Source: Bacteroidota bacterium (lineage in GTDB: Bacteria > Bacteroidota > Rhodothermia > Rhodothermales > UBA10348). Taken from it: a DNA stretch of 9,106 bases. The notes under the pieces were generated by a model. It did not search any database, was not told the origin of the DNA, and saw only the letters and a list, made by a program, of their open reading frames with translations. The stretch lies in the NCBI GenBank assembly GCA_004356265.1, contig SMXK01000012.1:1-9106 (forward strand), given 5' to 3'. Numbering within the stretch: the stretch's first letter is position 1; each line of letters starts with the position of its first letter. A program made the translations under genes and the position numbers. This document shows positions 1 to 7,540 of this stretch, piece by piece.

Positions 1-388
1 ACAATTTGTTCTCGCAGTTGATCGCGGGAATGATCTGGTTGCCGGGATGTACAAGGATTTACATCCGGCTGTATTAATATTGATTCACAATACGATTGCC
101 GCGGCGAAGACAGCCGGGATTCCGGTGAGCCTCTGTGGAGAACTGGCAACGAACTTACGGGCCGTTCCGGTTCTGGTCGGCCTCGGTATCGAAGCACTCA
201 GCGCGTCTCCTGTATACCTGCCGTCTATTAAACGCCTCATTCGGGCCATGAAATTAAAGAACGTGGAATTATTGGCAACCCAGGCGCTGCTATGTACAGA
301 CTCGGACCAGATTTTAGTACTTCTGGATAAGTGGCTTGACGAGTATGCGGTCGGCATGTCACTGTTCATTAAAGGAAATGACGATTGA
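1..388 (+). CDS. ptsI: PTS Enzyme I (phosphoenolpyruvate-protein phosphotransferase), C-terminal end, partial
   Basis: Enzyme I is the cytoplasmic entry point of the phosphotransferase system: it takes phosphate from PEP and passes it to HPr. Only the last ~128 residues are here. The reading frame is open from base 2 and the 5' part lies outside the window. The visible piece is the end of the PEP-binding TIM barrel. It starts with QFVLAVDRGNDLV, matching the AVDRGND segment of Enzyme I rather than PEP synthase or PPDK. The active-site cysteine loop SLCGELA follows, with Cys at bases 134-136 (equivalent to Cys502 of E. coli EI). Next come GLGIEALSASP and the I-K-R-L-I-R helix near the usual C-terminus, then a tail ending in GNDD. 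No PTS partner gene is seen, so HPr and EII proteins would lie upstream. A short ORF starts inside the last codons. The family call is secure. Confidence 0.95.
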   Translation, partial: QFVLAVDRGNDLVAGMYKDLHPAVLILIHNTIAAAKTAGIPVSLCGELATNLRAVPVLVGLGIEALSASPVYLPSIKRLIRAMKLKNVELLATQALLCTDSDQILVLLDKWLDEYAVGMSLFIKGNDD

Positions 389-698
389 GCCGGTACTGTT
401 CGAGCTCCAAAATCACCTGATCGCACTGTATTATCGGTCGCCGCATGCAGGGCGGGATATCTTTTGCCCTGATGATCCCGGGAACGTGTAGGACCCGGTC
501 GCGTGGCAACCATCAGAGATTTGCGGCGTGTGGTGGTTGGTTCCTGCCCGTCATGTATTCGAACAGATACCGGAAGACCATGCAGAGATTAGCGCGACAG
601 ATGACGGCCCTGTGCCTCTGCTTGCTCTATGTATCTGCACAACACGGGGTGAGGCAAGTGGCGTCGGCTCAAACCGGGTATCACTTTGGATACAATAA
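378..698 (+). pseudogene. Possible degenerate small gene with in-frame TAG, overlapping ptsI end and next gene start
   Basis: An ATG at 378-380 overlaps the last codons of ptsI and opens 37 codons (MTIEPVLFELQNHLIALYY...) ending at a TAG at 489-491. Past the TAG the same frame stays open to TAA at 696-698, and the text looks protein-like (EICGVWWLVPARHVFEQIPEDHAE). Without the TAG the product would be about 106 residues. I do not recognise it. It would overlap the signal-peptide region of the next gene by about 119 nt, so the distal half may be open by chance. Explanations, in my order of preference: a decayed gene or untranslated leader; a real 37-residue peptide coupled to ptsI; a sequencing or assembly error. 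Nothing supports TAG recoding. If it is not a gene, bases 389-579 are simply the ptsI-to-next-gene spacer, and I see no terminator or clear promoter there. Confidence 0.25.
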
Positions 699-3561
699 GA
701 TTCAGTATGAGGACTTCGACTGGAGCCTCATGCAGACCGAGCATTTCGATATTTACTATTACCCGGAAATGCTTGAGTTGGCGGAAAAAGGAGCGTTCTT
801 CGCTGAAGAAGCGTATTCAGAACTACAAAACAAGTTTAATTTCTCCCTGAATCATCGCGTTCCGCTCATTTTTTACTCGTCTAACCTGCACTTCAAGCAG
901 ACTAATCTCACGCCCGGGTTTATTCCAGACAATATAGGCGGGTTTTTTGAGTTCATGAAGGGCCGCGTAGTGATACCTGCGAATGGTAACCTGCATCGAT
1001 TCAGACGCGTCGTCCGCCACGAGATGGTGCACGTCTTTATGTACAATAAGGTGAATCGCGTGATGTCGGATCATCGGCGACCGCGCGGGCGAATGTTACC
1101 GCTCTGGTTTACGGAAGGAATCGCCGAATACTGGTCCGGCCGTCCGGATCATCAGCATGAAATGGTCATGCGAGACGCTCTTTACACGAACCAGTTTGTG
1201 CCCATGGACGGGCTCTTTCGGATATATGGTACATTCGTGATGTATAAAGAAGGAGAGGCCATTTGCCGGTTTATCGCTGAAACTTATGGGGAAGAGAAGC
1301 TCCTTCAGATCATTGATGATTCTTGGATATCGCCAAGTTTTGATCAGGTTTTGTCCAAAACCATGCAGGAGCCGTTTCCCGTTATTTCGAAACGGTTCGA
1401 TGTATGGCTGAAAAGCCAGTATTACCCCGAGTTATCGGACATTCAGATACCATCTATTGTGGCTGGCGGTCTGTCGACGAAAGGATTCAACGCGAAACCC
1501 GCCTTTTTCCAGAAATCAAACGGTGAAAGGCACGTTTATTTTGTCGGCAATCATGGCGGCTTCAGCAATGTATTCAAGATACAGATCGACGAATCGTACC
1601 GCCCGATGGGCGACGCTGAGGTTGTTGTCCGAGGCGGTCGGAATCCTGAGTTTGAAGCTTTCCATCTATTTGAGAGCCGTCTCTCCATTTCAAATGATGG
1701 ACAGTTGGCGTTCGTGACACAGAGCGGAGGAAAAGACGTAATTCACGTTTTTGATCTTGAATCGGACACCAAAACGGCGACATATCGCTTTAAGAACCTG
1801 ATCGCCGTGTATTCTCCCACATGGAGTCCCGATGGATCGAAAATCGCTTTCGCTTCAATTGGGGATGCAGGTTACAGTGATCTGTATATATACCACATCG
1901 AGGATCAGCAACTACAGCGCTTGATGGCCGACCCTTATGATGATCGGGACCCGTCGTGGAGCCCGGACGGCGGGCAAATTGCGTTTATATCTGACAGGTC
2001 TTCATTTGGGAAAGGCGGATCGTACAATGTATTTACATACGGAACAGCCGACGGAACGATTCGGTACGTGACACATGGTGAGCGGGTCGATTTTGCTCCT
2101 TCCTGGAGTCCCGATGGTGACTGGCTGATCTTCAGCAGCTCAATTCCCGATTCGACCGGGAGATTTTCTGCCCAGGATATATGGGTAACGGACATGAGTT
2201 ATGAAATGGGCGTCCGACCGGCTCTGGCTTCGTCCTCAAATTCGATACCCGGCGATGTTGTCAATTCAGCGCCCGCATGGAGGAGCTTACGAAGAATTAC
2301 TCAGGTTGCGGCCGGCACGTTTGATCCTATCTGGACGACCGACAACAGAATAGTCTTCACGAGTATTGAGGCGCTCCGGTTTTCGATTCGGCAGCTTCCG
2401 AATGCCGATTCACTCGTTTCAACTCCCAGGTTCGAGGAATTTACAGATTTGACGTTCGCGGAATCTGGAAATTGGACGTACGGAACTATTAAACTGGGCG
2501 AAGGAGCGCACGAAGGGGAGTTCAAAAGGAAATTCAGGTTGGACATCGCCCAGGGCGCGATTAGCCAGAGTCCGGTTTTGGGCACCACAGGCGGGGTCGT
2601 GTTGGCGTTCTCTGACATAATGGGGAATGACAGAATCTTTCTGACGTTATTTAATACGGGCCAGTTGCAGGGTCGATTTCTGAAAGACCTGAGTATGCAG
2701 TTGTCGCGCGTGCAACTCCACAAACGCGCTAACATCAGTTATGGGATCTACAGGTACGCCGGTATCCGTTATGATCTATCCGATCCGGATGCCCCCATCG
2801 GTTTACCTCGTTTTTATGAAACGAATTATGGCGGATTTGGAGGGGTCAGTTATCCGATTTCGAAATTCAGGCGCGTCGAATTTGTGACTACGTTGAACTG
2901 GAGTCGAAAACAGATACAAACAGCGGAAATCGATCGGGAAGCACTGCTGCTGTCAAATGCGGTCTCACTCGTCCACGACAACTCGCTGTATTGGATCAAC
3001 GGCCCGATTGCCGGTTGGCGTGCAAGAGGAATGGTTGCTTATACGACAGATGTTCTGTATTCAAATGTGAGCTATTACAGCCTTTTGGGAGATATTCGAT
3101 TTTATACCAGGATTACGCAGGCAATCACCTGGGCGTCGCGATTCATGGTAGGTTTCAACCAGGGCCGGGAGGCCCGACTTTGGGTAATGGGGGGGAGTTG
3201 GGACATTCGCGGAGTTGGGTTATTCGACGTTCGAGGAAAAAAAATCTGGTTCACGTCCCAGGAACTCCGATTTCCTCTGGTTCCGGCACCGGCGATTCAC
3301 GCTCCGATCCTGGAAGTTTTCGGTATATCCTACCTGGGCGGCGCGATTTTTGCCGATGTGGCCCACGCCTGGAACACAGGATATTCTCATCGTCAGCCCG
3401 AAATATATGCCGGAGAAACGATAGGGGCTCTCGGTGCAGGCCTCAGACTAAATCTGTTTGGTGCCTTTGTTCTCAGATGGGATATCGGATATAGGTATCG
3501 TGAATCATTCCGGTTCTACGATAAGACATTCAGCCAGTTTTTCTTTGGATACAACTTCTAA
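580..3561 (+). CDS. Secreted peptidase-MA / TolB-like propeller / Omp85-like barrel fusion protein
   Basis: Numbering is from ATG 580 (993 aa). Residues 1 to ~31 form a signal peptide (basic start, hydrophobic TALCLCLLYV). Residues ~35-290 form a gluzincin-type metallopeptidase: HEMVH at 147-151 supplies two zinc-ligand histidines and the catalytic Glu148, and WFTEGIAEY at 176-184 supplies the likely third ligand Glu179. Residues ~310-640 carry TolB/PD40 propeller repeats, with WSPDG at 415-419, 460-464 and 509-513 and a worn copy near 582-588. Residues ~740-993 look like a BamA/TamA-type barrel: GGSWDIRG at 871-878 resembles the Omp85 lid-lock arginine motif, RWDIGYRY the penultimate strands, and the chain ends in Phe as a beta-signal should. 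Start choice: the ORF is open back to 445, but the text before 580 is Arg/Cys/Gly-rich and unlike a protein; ATG 553 and 601 are alternatives. Inferred place is the outer membrane with peptidase and propeller in the periplasm; the substrate is unknown. Confidence 0.9.
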   Translation: MQRLARQMTALCLCLLYVSAQHGVRQVASAQTGYHFGYNKIQYEDFDWSLMQTEHFDIYYYPEMLELAEKGAFFAEEAYSELQNKFNFSLNHRVPLIFYSSNLHFKQTNLTPGFIPDNIGGFFEFMKGRVVIPANGNLHRFRRVVRHEMVHVFMYNKVNRVMSDHRRPRGRMLPLWFTEGIAEYWSGRPDHQHEMVMRDALYTNQFVPMDGLFRIYGTFVMYKEGEAICRFIAETYGEEKLLQIIDDSWISPSFDQVLSKTMQEPFPVISKRFDVWLKSQYYPELSDIQIPSIVAGGLSTKGFNAKPAFFQKSNGERHVYFVGNHGGFSNVFKIQIDESYRPMGDAEVVVRGGRNPEFEAFHLFESRLSISNDGQLAFVTQSGGKDVIHVFDLESDTKTATYRFKNLIAVYSPTWSPDGSKIAFASIGDAGYSDLYIYHIEDQQLQRLMADPYDDRDPSWSPDGGQIAFISDRSSFGKGGSYNVFTYGTADGTIRYVTHGERVDFAPSWSPDGDWLIFSSSIPDSTGRFSAQDIWVTDMSYEMGVRPALASSSNSIPGDVVNSAPAWRSLRRITQVAAGTFDPIWTTDNRIVFTSIEALRFSIRQLPNADSLVSTPRFEEFTDLTFAESGNWTYGTIKLGEGAHEGEFKRKFRLDIAQGAISQSPVLGTTGGVVLAFSDIMGNDRIFLTLFNTGQLQGRFLKDLSMQLSRVQLHKRANISYGIYRYAGIRYDLSDPDAPIGLPRFYETNYGGFGGVSYPISKFRRVEFVTTLNWSRKQIQTAEIDREALLLSNAVSLVHDNSLYWINGPIAGWRARGMVAYTTDVLYSNVSYYSLLGDIRFYTRITQAITWASRFMVGFNQGREARLWVMGGSWDIRGVGLFDVRGKKIWFTSQELRFPLVPAPAIHAPILEVFGISYLGGAIFADVAHAWNTGYSHRQPEIYAGETIGALGAGLRLNLFGAFVLRWDIGYRYRESFRFYDKTFSQFFFGYNF

Positions 3562-3574
3562 CGTTGGCCAACGC

Positions 3575-4774
3575 ATGCGCACCAATTCACATATCCGAAA
3601 AAGATCGATCGGGCAAACCCTCCTAATCATCGGATGGTTAGTTCTGTTCGTTTCGGGTTGCCGCGGTATCCGGGTGGAAGAAGTTTCTACTGTGTCAAAG
3701 TCTGACTGGCGTCAGGATGGGGGGAATTATAGTCGAGATAGAACCACTTCTGCTGTTTTGCCGCTTCCGCTCAAACTCGACTGGCGATACAATGCTGCAG
3801 GCGCATTTGGGGCAGGCTCACCGTTGTTTTTCGGGAATACGCTGCTCGTTGGCACGCGCAGGGGGGATATGTATGCCATAAATATCGAGAAAGGGAGAAA
3901 AAAAGGATCAAAGCGGTTTGCCGAAGCAATTGAAGGCGCCCTGGTGACGGACGGAGACATCGTTTTCATCCCGGCAGCACTCGGAAAGTACAACTTGATG
4001 GCCTACAACCTGAGAACAGGAAAACACCTGTGGCGAAATAAAGGTATTCCTTTTGAAACCGGTCTCGTTATCGCCGCAGACGTAATTGTCGGGACAGACA
4101 TATCGGGCAAGGTGACCGCTGTGGACAGGTTTACTGGAGTGGAATTGTGGTCGTTCGAGTTGCCTGACCTTGAGTCTACGTATTCAGCTCCTTTGCTTCT
4201 TCCGTCCGGAGACATTGTGATTACGGGAGAGCATGGAAGCTTGATCCGATTGGATGCTCAGGATGGTCAGTTGATCTGGCAAACATCGATTCCGACCCCA
4301 ATCCGAGTTTCGCCCGCGATCGCAGATGAATCACTGATTGTGTCCGGCGCCAGGGGCGTATTATTCTCTATCGATCTTGCAACGGGAAAATCGATCTGGG
4401 AATCAAGGATGGGAAGCGCAGAGGTCAGATTGGCGAGTCCGGCAGCGAGCGGGGGCAAAATATATTTAGGTACGTCCGAGGGGAAATTATTTGAAATCGA
4501 AGCCTCATCCGGAGTGATAAATTGGAATTTCAACGGCCCTGATGTGTTCGCGGCCCCGCCATTGGTAACGGATACGCATATTTTTATCGGTTCAATGGGA
4601 CGTGTGCTTTATGCATTCAACCGCGAAACATCCATTCTCGATTGGGAATTCAAACTCGATGGTAGAATAAAATCAGCGATGGCGGCCAGGAATGGCGAAC
4701 TCTTCGTTTTGGCCGAGCCGCGACACGTATACAAGTTTATTCCGGCGCAGCGGGGTCAGCAGAATGCAGATTAA
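3575..4774 (+). CDS. PQQ-type beta-propeller lipoprotein, BamB-like
   Basis: The product is 399 aa from ATG 3575. Residues 1-28 are a lipoprotein signal with basic N-terminus, hydrophobic LLIIGWLVLFV and lipobox VSGC, so Cys29 would be lipidated. The rest is a chain of PQQ/pyrrolo-quinoline-like propeller repeats, each with a G-x-(L/V)-x-A/R-(I/L/F)-(D/N) strand followed by a TG...W segment: AVDRFTGVELWSF, RLDAQDGQLIWQ, SIDLATGKSIWES, EIEASSGVINWNF, AFNRETSILDWEF. This is the fold of BamB, the BAM-complex lipoprotein, and also of unrelated dehydrogenases; no catalytic residues for the latter are evident. It lies 13 nt after the Omp85-like fusion gene and overlaps the next gene by 11 nt, so co-translation is likely. 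No strong Shine-Dalgarno precedes the start; the lipobox and the end of the previous gene decide it. BamB orthology is inferred from fold and context only. Confidence 0.88.
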   Translation: MRTNSHIRKRSIGQTLLIIGWLVLFVSGCRGIRVEEVSTVSKSDWRQDGGNYSRDRTTSAVLPLPLKLDWRYNAAGAFGAGSPLFFGNTLLVGTRRGDMYAINIEKGRKKGSKRFAEAIEGALVTDGDIVFIPAALGKYNLMAYNLRTGKHLWRNKGIPFETGLVIAADVIVGTDISGKVTAVDRFTGVELWSFELPDLESTYSAPLLLPSGDIVITGEHGSLIRLDAQDGQLIWQTSIPTPIRVSPAIADESLIVSGARGVLFSIDLATGKSIWESRMGSAEVRLASPAASGGKIYLGTSEGKLFEIEASSGVINWNFNGPDVFAAPPLVTDTHIFIGSMGRVLYAFNRETSILDWEFKLDGRIKSAMAARNGELFVLAEPRHVYKFIPAQRGQQNAD

Positions 4775-5591
4775 CCGAATTATGTTATCGCTGATAGTAC
4801 TCGTATTGCCGGTGACATCTTCTCCGGCACAGCAGGCACAGGCGCCCTCGTCGGATGTGTTCGCGCGAACATCAGGCGAATTGGCGCGATGGGTGCAAAT
4901 CGATTCGAATCAACCCGAGTCGCACGTTTATGCCGACTCAGTTTGGATAGGAACGGCGGAATCAGGAGCACTTCTTTTGCCTTCTGGAGTCACGCAAATA
5001 ATTCTGGTCCCAGTTGCGCCTGACTTCTGGTCTGTGGCGCCGTTGATATCGATACTGGATGATGTCGCGGGCGGCGATACGCTGGTGCTGGAATTGGACT
5101 TCCCGTATTTTTATTCGGTTGAGTCAGTGCCGTCAGGTGCAGAAGTTGTGTTTAACTCGGGTCTAAGCCTCGTGGATATCGGGGTAACGCCGGTTATCTA
5201 TCAGAGTGACACGCCATTGTCAGGAAATTTCGTTCTGGAGAAAAAAGGTTATAGGCAACAGCTCGTGACTCCGGGATTTGAATTGTGGAACAGGCAACTC
5301 GTATCTCTTCAGAGCGAATCCGAGTTATACCTGGGAGGATCAGAAGCCAGCACGGAGGCGCCGAAATCAAGGCGGAAATGGATCGATTACGTTGCGACAT
5401 CTGCGGTTATCATCGGCGGCGCCCTTGCGGTCCACTACAAAAGCAAGGCAAACTCACTGTATGATCAGTACACCGAGACTGGCGACCCTGCGCTCAGGTC
5501 ACAAATAGAAACTTTAGATACACAAGCTGCGATAGCTCTGGGTACAATGCAGGTTGGATTTACGGTGGTGGTATTCCGACTGGCCTTTTGA
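4764..5591 (+). CDS. Secreted PEGA-domain protein with C-terminal membrane segments
   Basis: The product is 275 aa from ATG 4764, whose codon sits 11 nt inside the end of the lipoprotein gene, suggesting translational coupling. Residues 1-22 form a signal peptide (MLSLIVLVLPVTSSPA, cleavage likely before QQAQ). A PEGA-type beta-sandwich occupies about residues 117-185: VPSGAEV at 122-128, GVTP at 140-143 and KKGY at 160-163 are the family's signature spots. Residues ~45-110 (QIDSNQPESHVYADSVWIG...) look like a more diverged copy. Near the C-terminus are two hydrophobic stretches, ~206-226 and ~255-275, separated by a short polar loop (YDQYTETGDPALRSQIETLD), so the protein is probably anchored in a membrane. 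PEGA domains are thought to bind cell-surface material or act as adaptors; no catalytic site is visible. An in-frame upstream ATG at 4692 lies wholly inside the lipoprotein gene and was not chosen. Confidence 0.82.
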   Translation: MQINRIMLSLIVLVLPVTSSPAQQAQAPSSDVFARTSGELARWVQIDSNQPESHVYADSVWIGTAESGALLLPSGVTQIILVPVAPDFWSVAPLISILDDVAGGDTLVLELDFPYFYSVESVPSGAEVVFNSGLSLVDIGVTPVIYQSDTPLSGNFVLEKKGYRQQLVTPGFELWNRQLVSLQSESELYLGGSEASTEAPKSRRKWIDYVATSAVIIGGALAVHYKSKANSLYDQYTETGDPALRSQIETLDTQAAIALGTMQVGFTVVVFRLAF

Positions 5592-5659
5592 GTCGCGAGA
5601 TTGTTAAATCAGTTTCACCTTATTTTACAGAATAACTCAACCATTTCTACCGCTGGAAA

Positions 5660-6115
5660 ATGCTTCTCCAACAACTTGAATCCGACATGAAAGACGCCAT
5701 GAGGTCGAAAGATCGTGTGCGCCTTCAGACTATCCGCTTAGTGCGTGCTGCTATCAAACAAATAGAAATTGACTCCCGAACCGCAGGCGTGTCTGAAGTA
5801 ACGGACGAGGACGCAGTGAGTGTTCTGCAAAAACAGGCGAAACAGAGGAGAGATTCAATTACCCAGTTCCGAAATGCAGGTCGCGATGACCTCGCTGATA
5901 CTGAACTTGCGGAGCTGGCCATTATTGAATCCTATTTGCCAGAGCAACTCTCTGAGGACAAAATCCGTAGTACGGTCAAAGCTGTTATCGCAGGAACCGG
6001 AGCTAATTCGATGAAGGATATTGGCAAGGTGATGGGACCCGCGATGAACGAGCTAAAAGGGCGCGCGGACGGCGGAATTGTTCAGCGAATCGTGCGCGAG
6101 TTGTTAAGCACCTGA
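5660..6115 (+). CDS. yqeY: GatB/YqeY domain-containing protein
   Basis: The product is a 151-residue stand-alone YqeY protein, the usual length for the family. It opens with MLLQQLESDMKDAMRSKD, matching the typical start, followed by the helical RLQTIRLVRAAIKQIEID segment. Central helices contain ESYLPEQLSEDKI, and the end has MGPAMNELKGRADGGIVQRIVRELL, whose GRADG at 134-138 is a family hallmark. YqeY resembles the tail domain of GatB, the amidotransferase subunit that makes Gln-tRNA and Asn-tRNA. A tRNA-linked role is assumed for YqeY but its biochemical function is not settled. A GGAAA just before the ATG is a weak ribosome site. The 68-nt gap upstream is AT-rich and may hold the promoter, though no convincing -35/-10 pair could be fixed. 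The cvpA-type gene follows after 11 nt, so the two are probably co-transcribed. Confidence 0.93.
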   Translation: MLLQQLESDMKDAMRSKDRVRLQTIRLVRAAIKQIEIDSRTAGVSEVTDEDAVSVLQKQAKQRRDSITQFRNAGRDDLADTELAELAIIESYLPEQLSEDKIRSTVKAVIAGTGANSMKDIGKVMGPAMNELKGRADGGIVQRIVRELLST

Positions 6116-6126
6116 CCCTTCTCAAA

Positions 6127-6696
6127 GTGGAAATCGGCTACATCGACATTTCAATAGCAATCGTTTTACTTCTTGGAATTGTTCGAGGCGGAATGATCGG
6201 CCTCGTTCGACAAACCGCGAACGCCGTCGGACTGGTTTTGACTATTATTCTGGCTATCGCGCTGACGCGACCGATCGGGCAAATCATTGAAGCAAACACC
6301 GGTTGGCCTCACGAGGCAGCACTCGTAGCATCATTTCTGGCCATATTTCTTGTTACAAAGTTGACCACCGTTCTCATTGCTCGATCGGCGGAAGGCGCCG
6401 TAGATGCACTTAAAATGAGCAGTGTTAACAGATTGGGTGGAGGCTTTTTCGGAGTTTTTAAAGCTGCGATTCTCTTGAGTGCGATATTTATGATATTGGA
6501 GATCGCAGAACTGCCAGAATCCGTGGACAGAAGAGCATCCCTGGCGTATGCCCCTGTTGCCGGACTGTTACCTCACACGTGGGAATATCTTTCTGGCAAG
6601 GCTCCGGTGCTTGAAGAGTATCGACAGAAAATAGAGGAAAGCGCCAAAGATGGTGTCGAAACTCTTGGCGGCGCTATGAATATTTCTGATTCCTGA
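6127..6696 (+). CDS. CvpA family inner-membrane protein
   Basis: The product is 189 aa from a GTG start 11 nt after yqeY. Four hydrophobic segments fit the CvpA family: about residues 5-28 (IDISIAIVLLLGIVRGGMIG), 32-50 (ANAVGLVLTIILAIALT), 65-85 (AALVASFLAIFLVTKLTTVL) and 103-126 (GGGFFGVFKAAILLSAIFMILE). The first segment's D...RGG and the VNRLGGGFFG turn before the last segment are typical. The polar C-terminal tail (PVLEEYRQKIEESAKDG) is likely cytoplasmic. E. coli CvpA was named for colicin V production and is linked to envelope stress tolerance, but the molecular activity is unknown. No ATG gives a fuller N-terminus, so GTG is the best start. The gene converges on the minus-strand gene ending at 6731, leaving 34 nt between stops. 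Confidence 0.87.
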   Translation: MEIGYIDISIAIVLLLGIVRGGMIGLVRQTANAVGLVLTIILAIALTRPIGQIIEANTGWPHEAALVASFLAIFLVTKLTTVLIARSAEGAVDALKMSSVNRLGGGFFGVFKAAILLSAIFMILEIAELPESVDRRASLAYAPVAGLLPHTWEYLSGKAPVLEEYRQKIEESAKDGVETLGGAMNISDS

Positions 6697-6727
6697 AATC
6701 CCCACTCGACCATCCGCTTGGATCAGT

Positions 6728-6747
6728 CGATCATTCAGAATCGATCG
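6728..6747. other. Bulged hairpin at the junction of convergent genes
   Basis: CGATC/GATCG arms enclose ATTC/GAAT arms around a single A, with one bulged C: nine pairs in all. It spans the stop and last codons of the minus-strand gene, 31 nt after the cvpA-type stop. Neither strand has a T-run next to it, so it does not look like a classical intrinsic terminator. It could still act as a 3'-end stabilising structure for either mRNA, or be chance. Confidence 0.25.
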
Positions 6748-7528
6748 TATACCTGACGCCGCCGCCAAACGCTGTGCGCTCCTGAGATAATTCTGCAAGA
6801 TCTGCAGTCATACGTTCGAAGGTTCCGAAAATACCCCAGCCTCTGCCCGGATGTATTGTCAGCCTGAATCGGATCTGCTCCTTTACAGGATCCGGGCCTG
6901 TAGAAGACCATGTTTTGTCATACATGGCGCGAGCAGTAAATCGTCCGTTCCAAACAATGGAAACTCGACCGACACCACCGTACACCCCTCCAGTGTATGA
7001 ATTTCCGGCTTCTCTACCTAGTTCCTCGAATACGATGTCTCCGAAACGGAATGTGCTGAAGGCAAGGTGACCCATGGCTCGAACAACAATTTGAACATCA
7101 CCAGCTGGAATATGAAATCCGGGGCCCATACTGACTGCTACCCAATCTGCCCACAAGTCCTGCATTCCGCTGGCATCGTAGTCCAAAAAAGTAAATCTTG
7201 TACCCCACGGAGACTTTTGAATTTCGCTGGTAAGCGCCGTAAGTCTATAGCGGAAACGTGTCTTATCGGTATTTCTATCGTTCTCTGCCCCGACTACGAC
7301 CTGTAGCATGTCGAAGAAACTATCAGCGGTTACCTGAGGCAGCAGGTCAAAGACGGGCATCGCTCGTTTTGTACCCACAACAAATTGCGTAAAGGGTCCG
7401 TCTGAGTCAACTCTTCCTTCGGTCCAAACTACAATTGGTGCCACGTCCATGATCTGCGCACTGCCTGAATTTATCCAGAGTGTTGGAAGCAGAACTACTA
7501 CGAGAACAAGCGTTTTTATAGAGCGCAT
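6731..7528 (-). CDS. Hypothetical secreted protein, probable outer-membrane beta-barrel
   Basis: I do not recognise this 265-residue protein. Residues 1-25 are a clear signal peptide (MRSIK, then TLVLVVVLLPTLWI, ending SGSA before Q). The mature part has no cysteine and no long hydrophobic helix. It is full of short alternating polar/hydrophobic strands rich in aromatic residues and glycine, e.g. TRFRYRLTALTSEI, GVYGGVGRVSIVW, RFTARAMYDKTW, IRFRLTIHP, GIFGTFERM and AFGGGVRYTI. That pattern suggests a small outer-membrane barrel of roughly 8-12 strands, although the last residue is Glu instead of the usual terminal aromatic. The start is the first ATG and lies directly before the signal peptide; no Shine-Dalgarno is seen. 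It lies downstream of the EamA permease gene on the same strand, but a terminator separates them. Function unknown; family-specific to this lineage is a guess. Confidence 0.75.
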   Translation of the reverse strand: MRSIKTLVLVVVLLPTLWINSGSAQIMDVAPIVVWTEGRVDSDGPFTQFVVGTKRAMPVFDLLPQVTADSFFDMLQVVVGAENDRNTDKTRFRYRLTALTSEIQKSPWGTRFTFLDYDASGMQDLWADWVAVSMGPGFHIPAGDVQIVVRAMGHLAFSTFRFGDIVFEELGREAGNSYTGGVYGGVGRVSIVWNGRFTARAMYDKTWSSTGPDPVKEQIRFRLTIHPGRGWGIFGTFERMTADLAELSQERTAFGGGVRYTIDSE

Positions 7529-7540
7529 ACTTTGTTGAGA

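Noticed and set aside
85..513. 142-codon minus-strand ORF across the ptsI end
   Set aside because: It is antisense to a secure ptsI end and its composition is typical of a shadow frame.
445..579. Upstream extension of the fusion-protein ORF to ATG 445
   Set aside because: The extra text is Arg, Cys and Gly rich and unlike a signal peptide. The export signal begins after ATG 580, so the longer start would bury it.
2991..3494. 167-codon + strand ORF inside the barrel-coding region
   Set aside because: It lies entirely within the fusion gene in another frame and is Arg/Gly/Cys/Ser rich with no domain-like text.
5592..5659. Possible promoter for yqeY-cvpA in the AT-rich gap (TTGTTA at 5601, TATTTTAC at 5621)
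   Set aside because: The spacing fits neither a sigma-70 nor a Bacteroidota-type promoter well and the -10/-7 match is poor. The gap is a plausible place but no element could be fixed.
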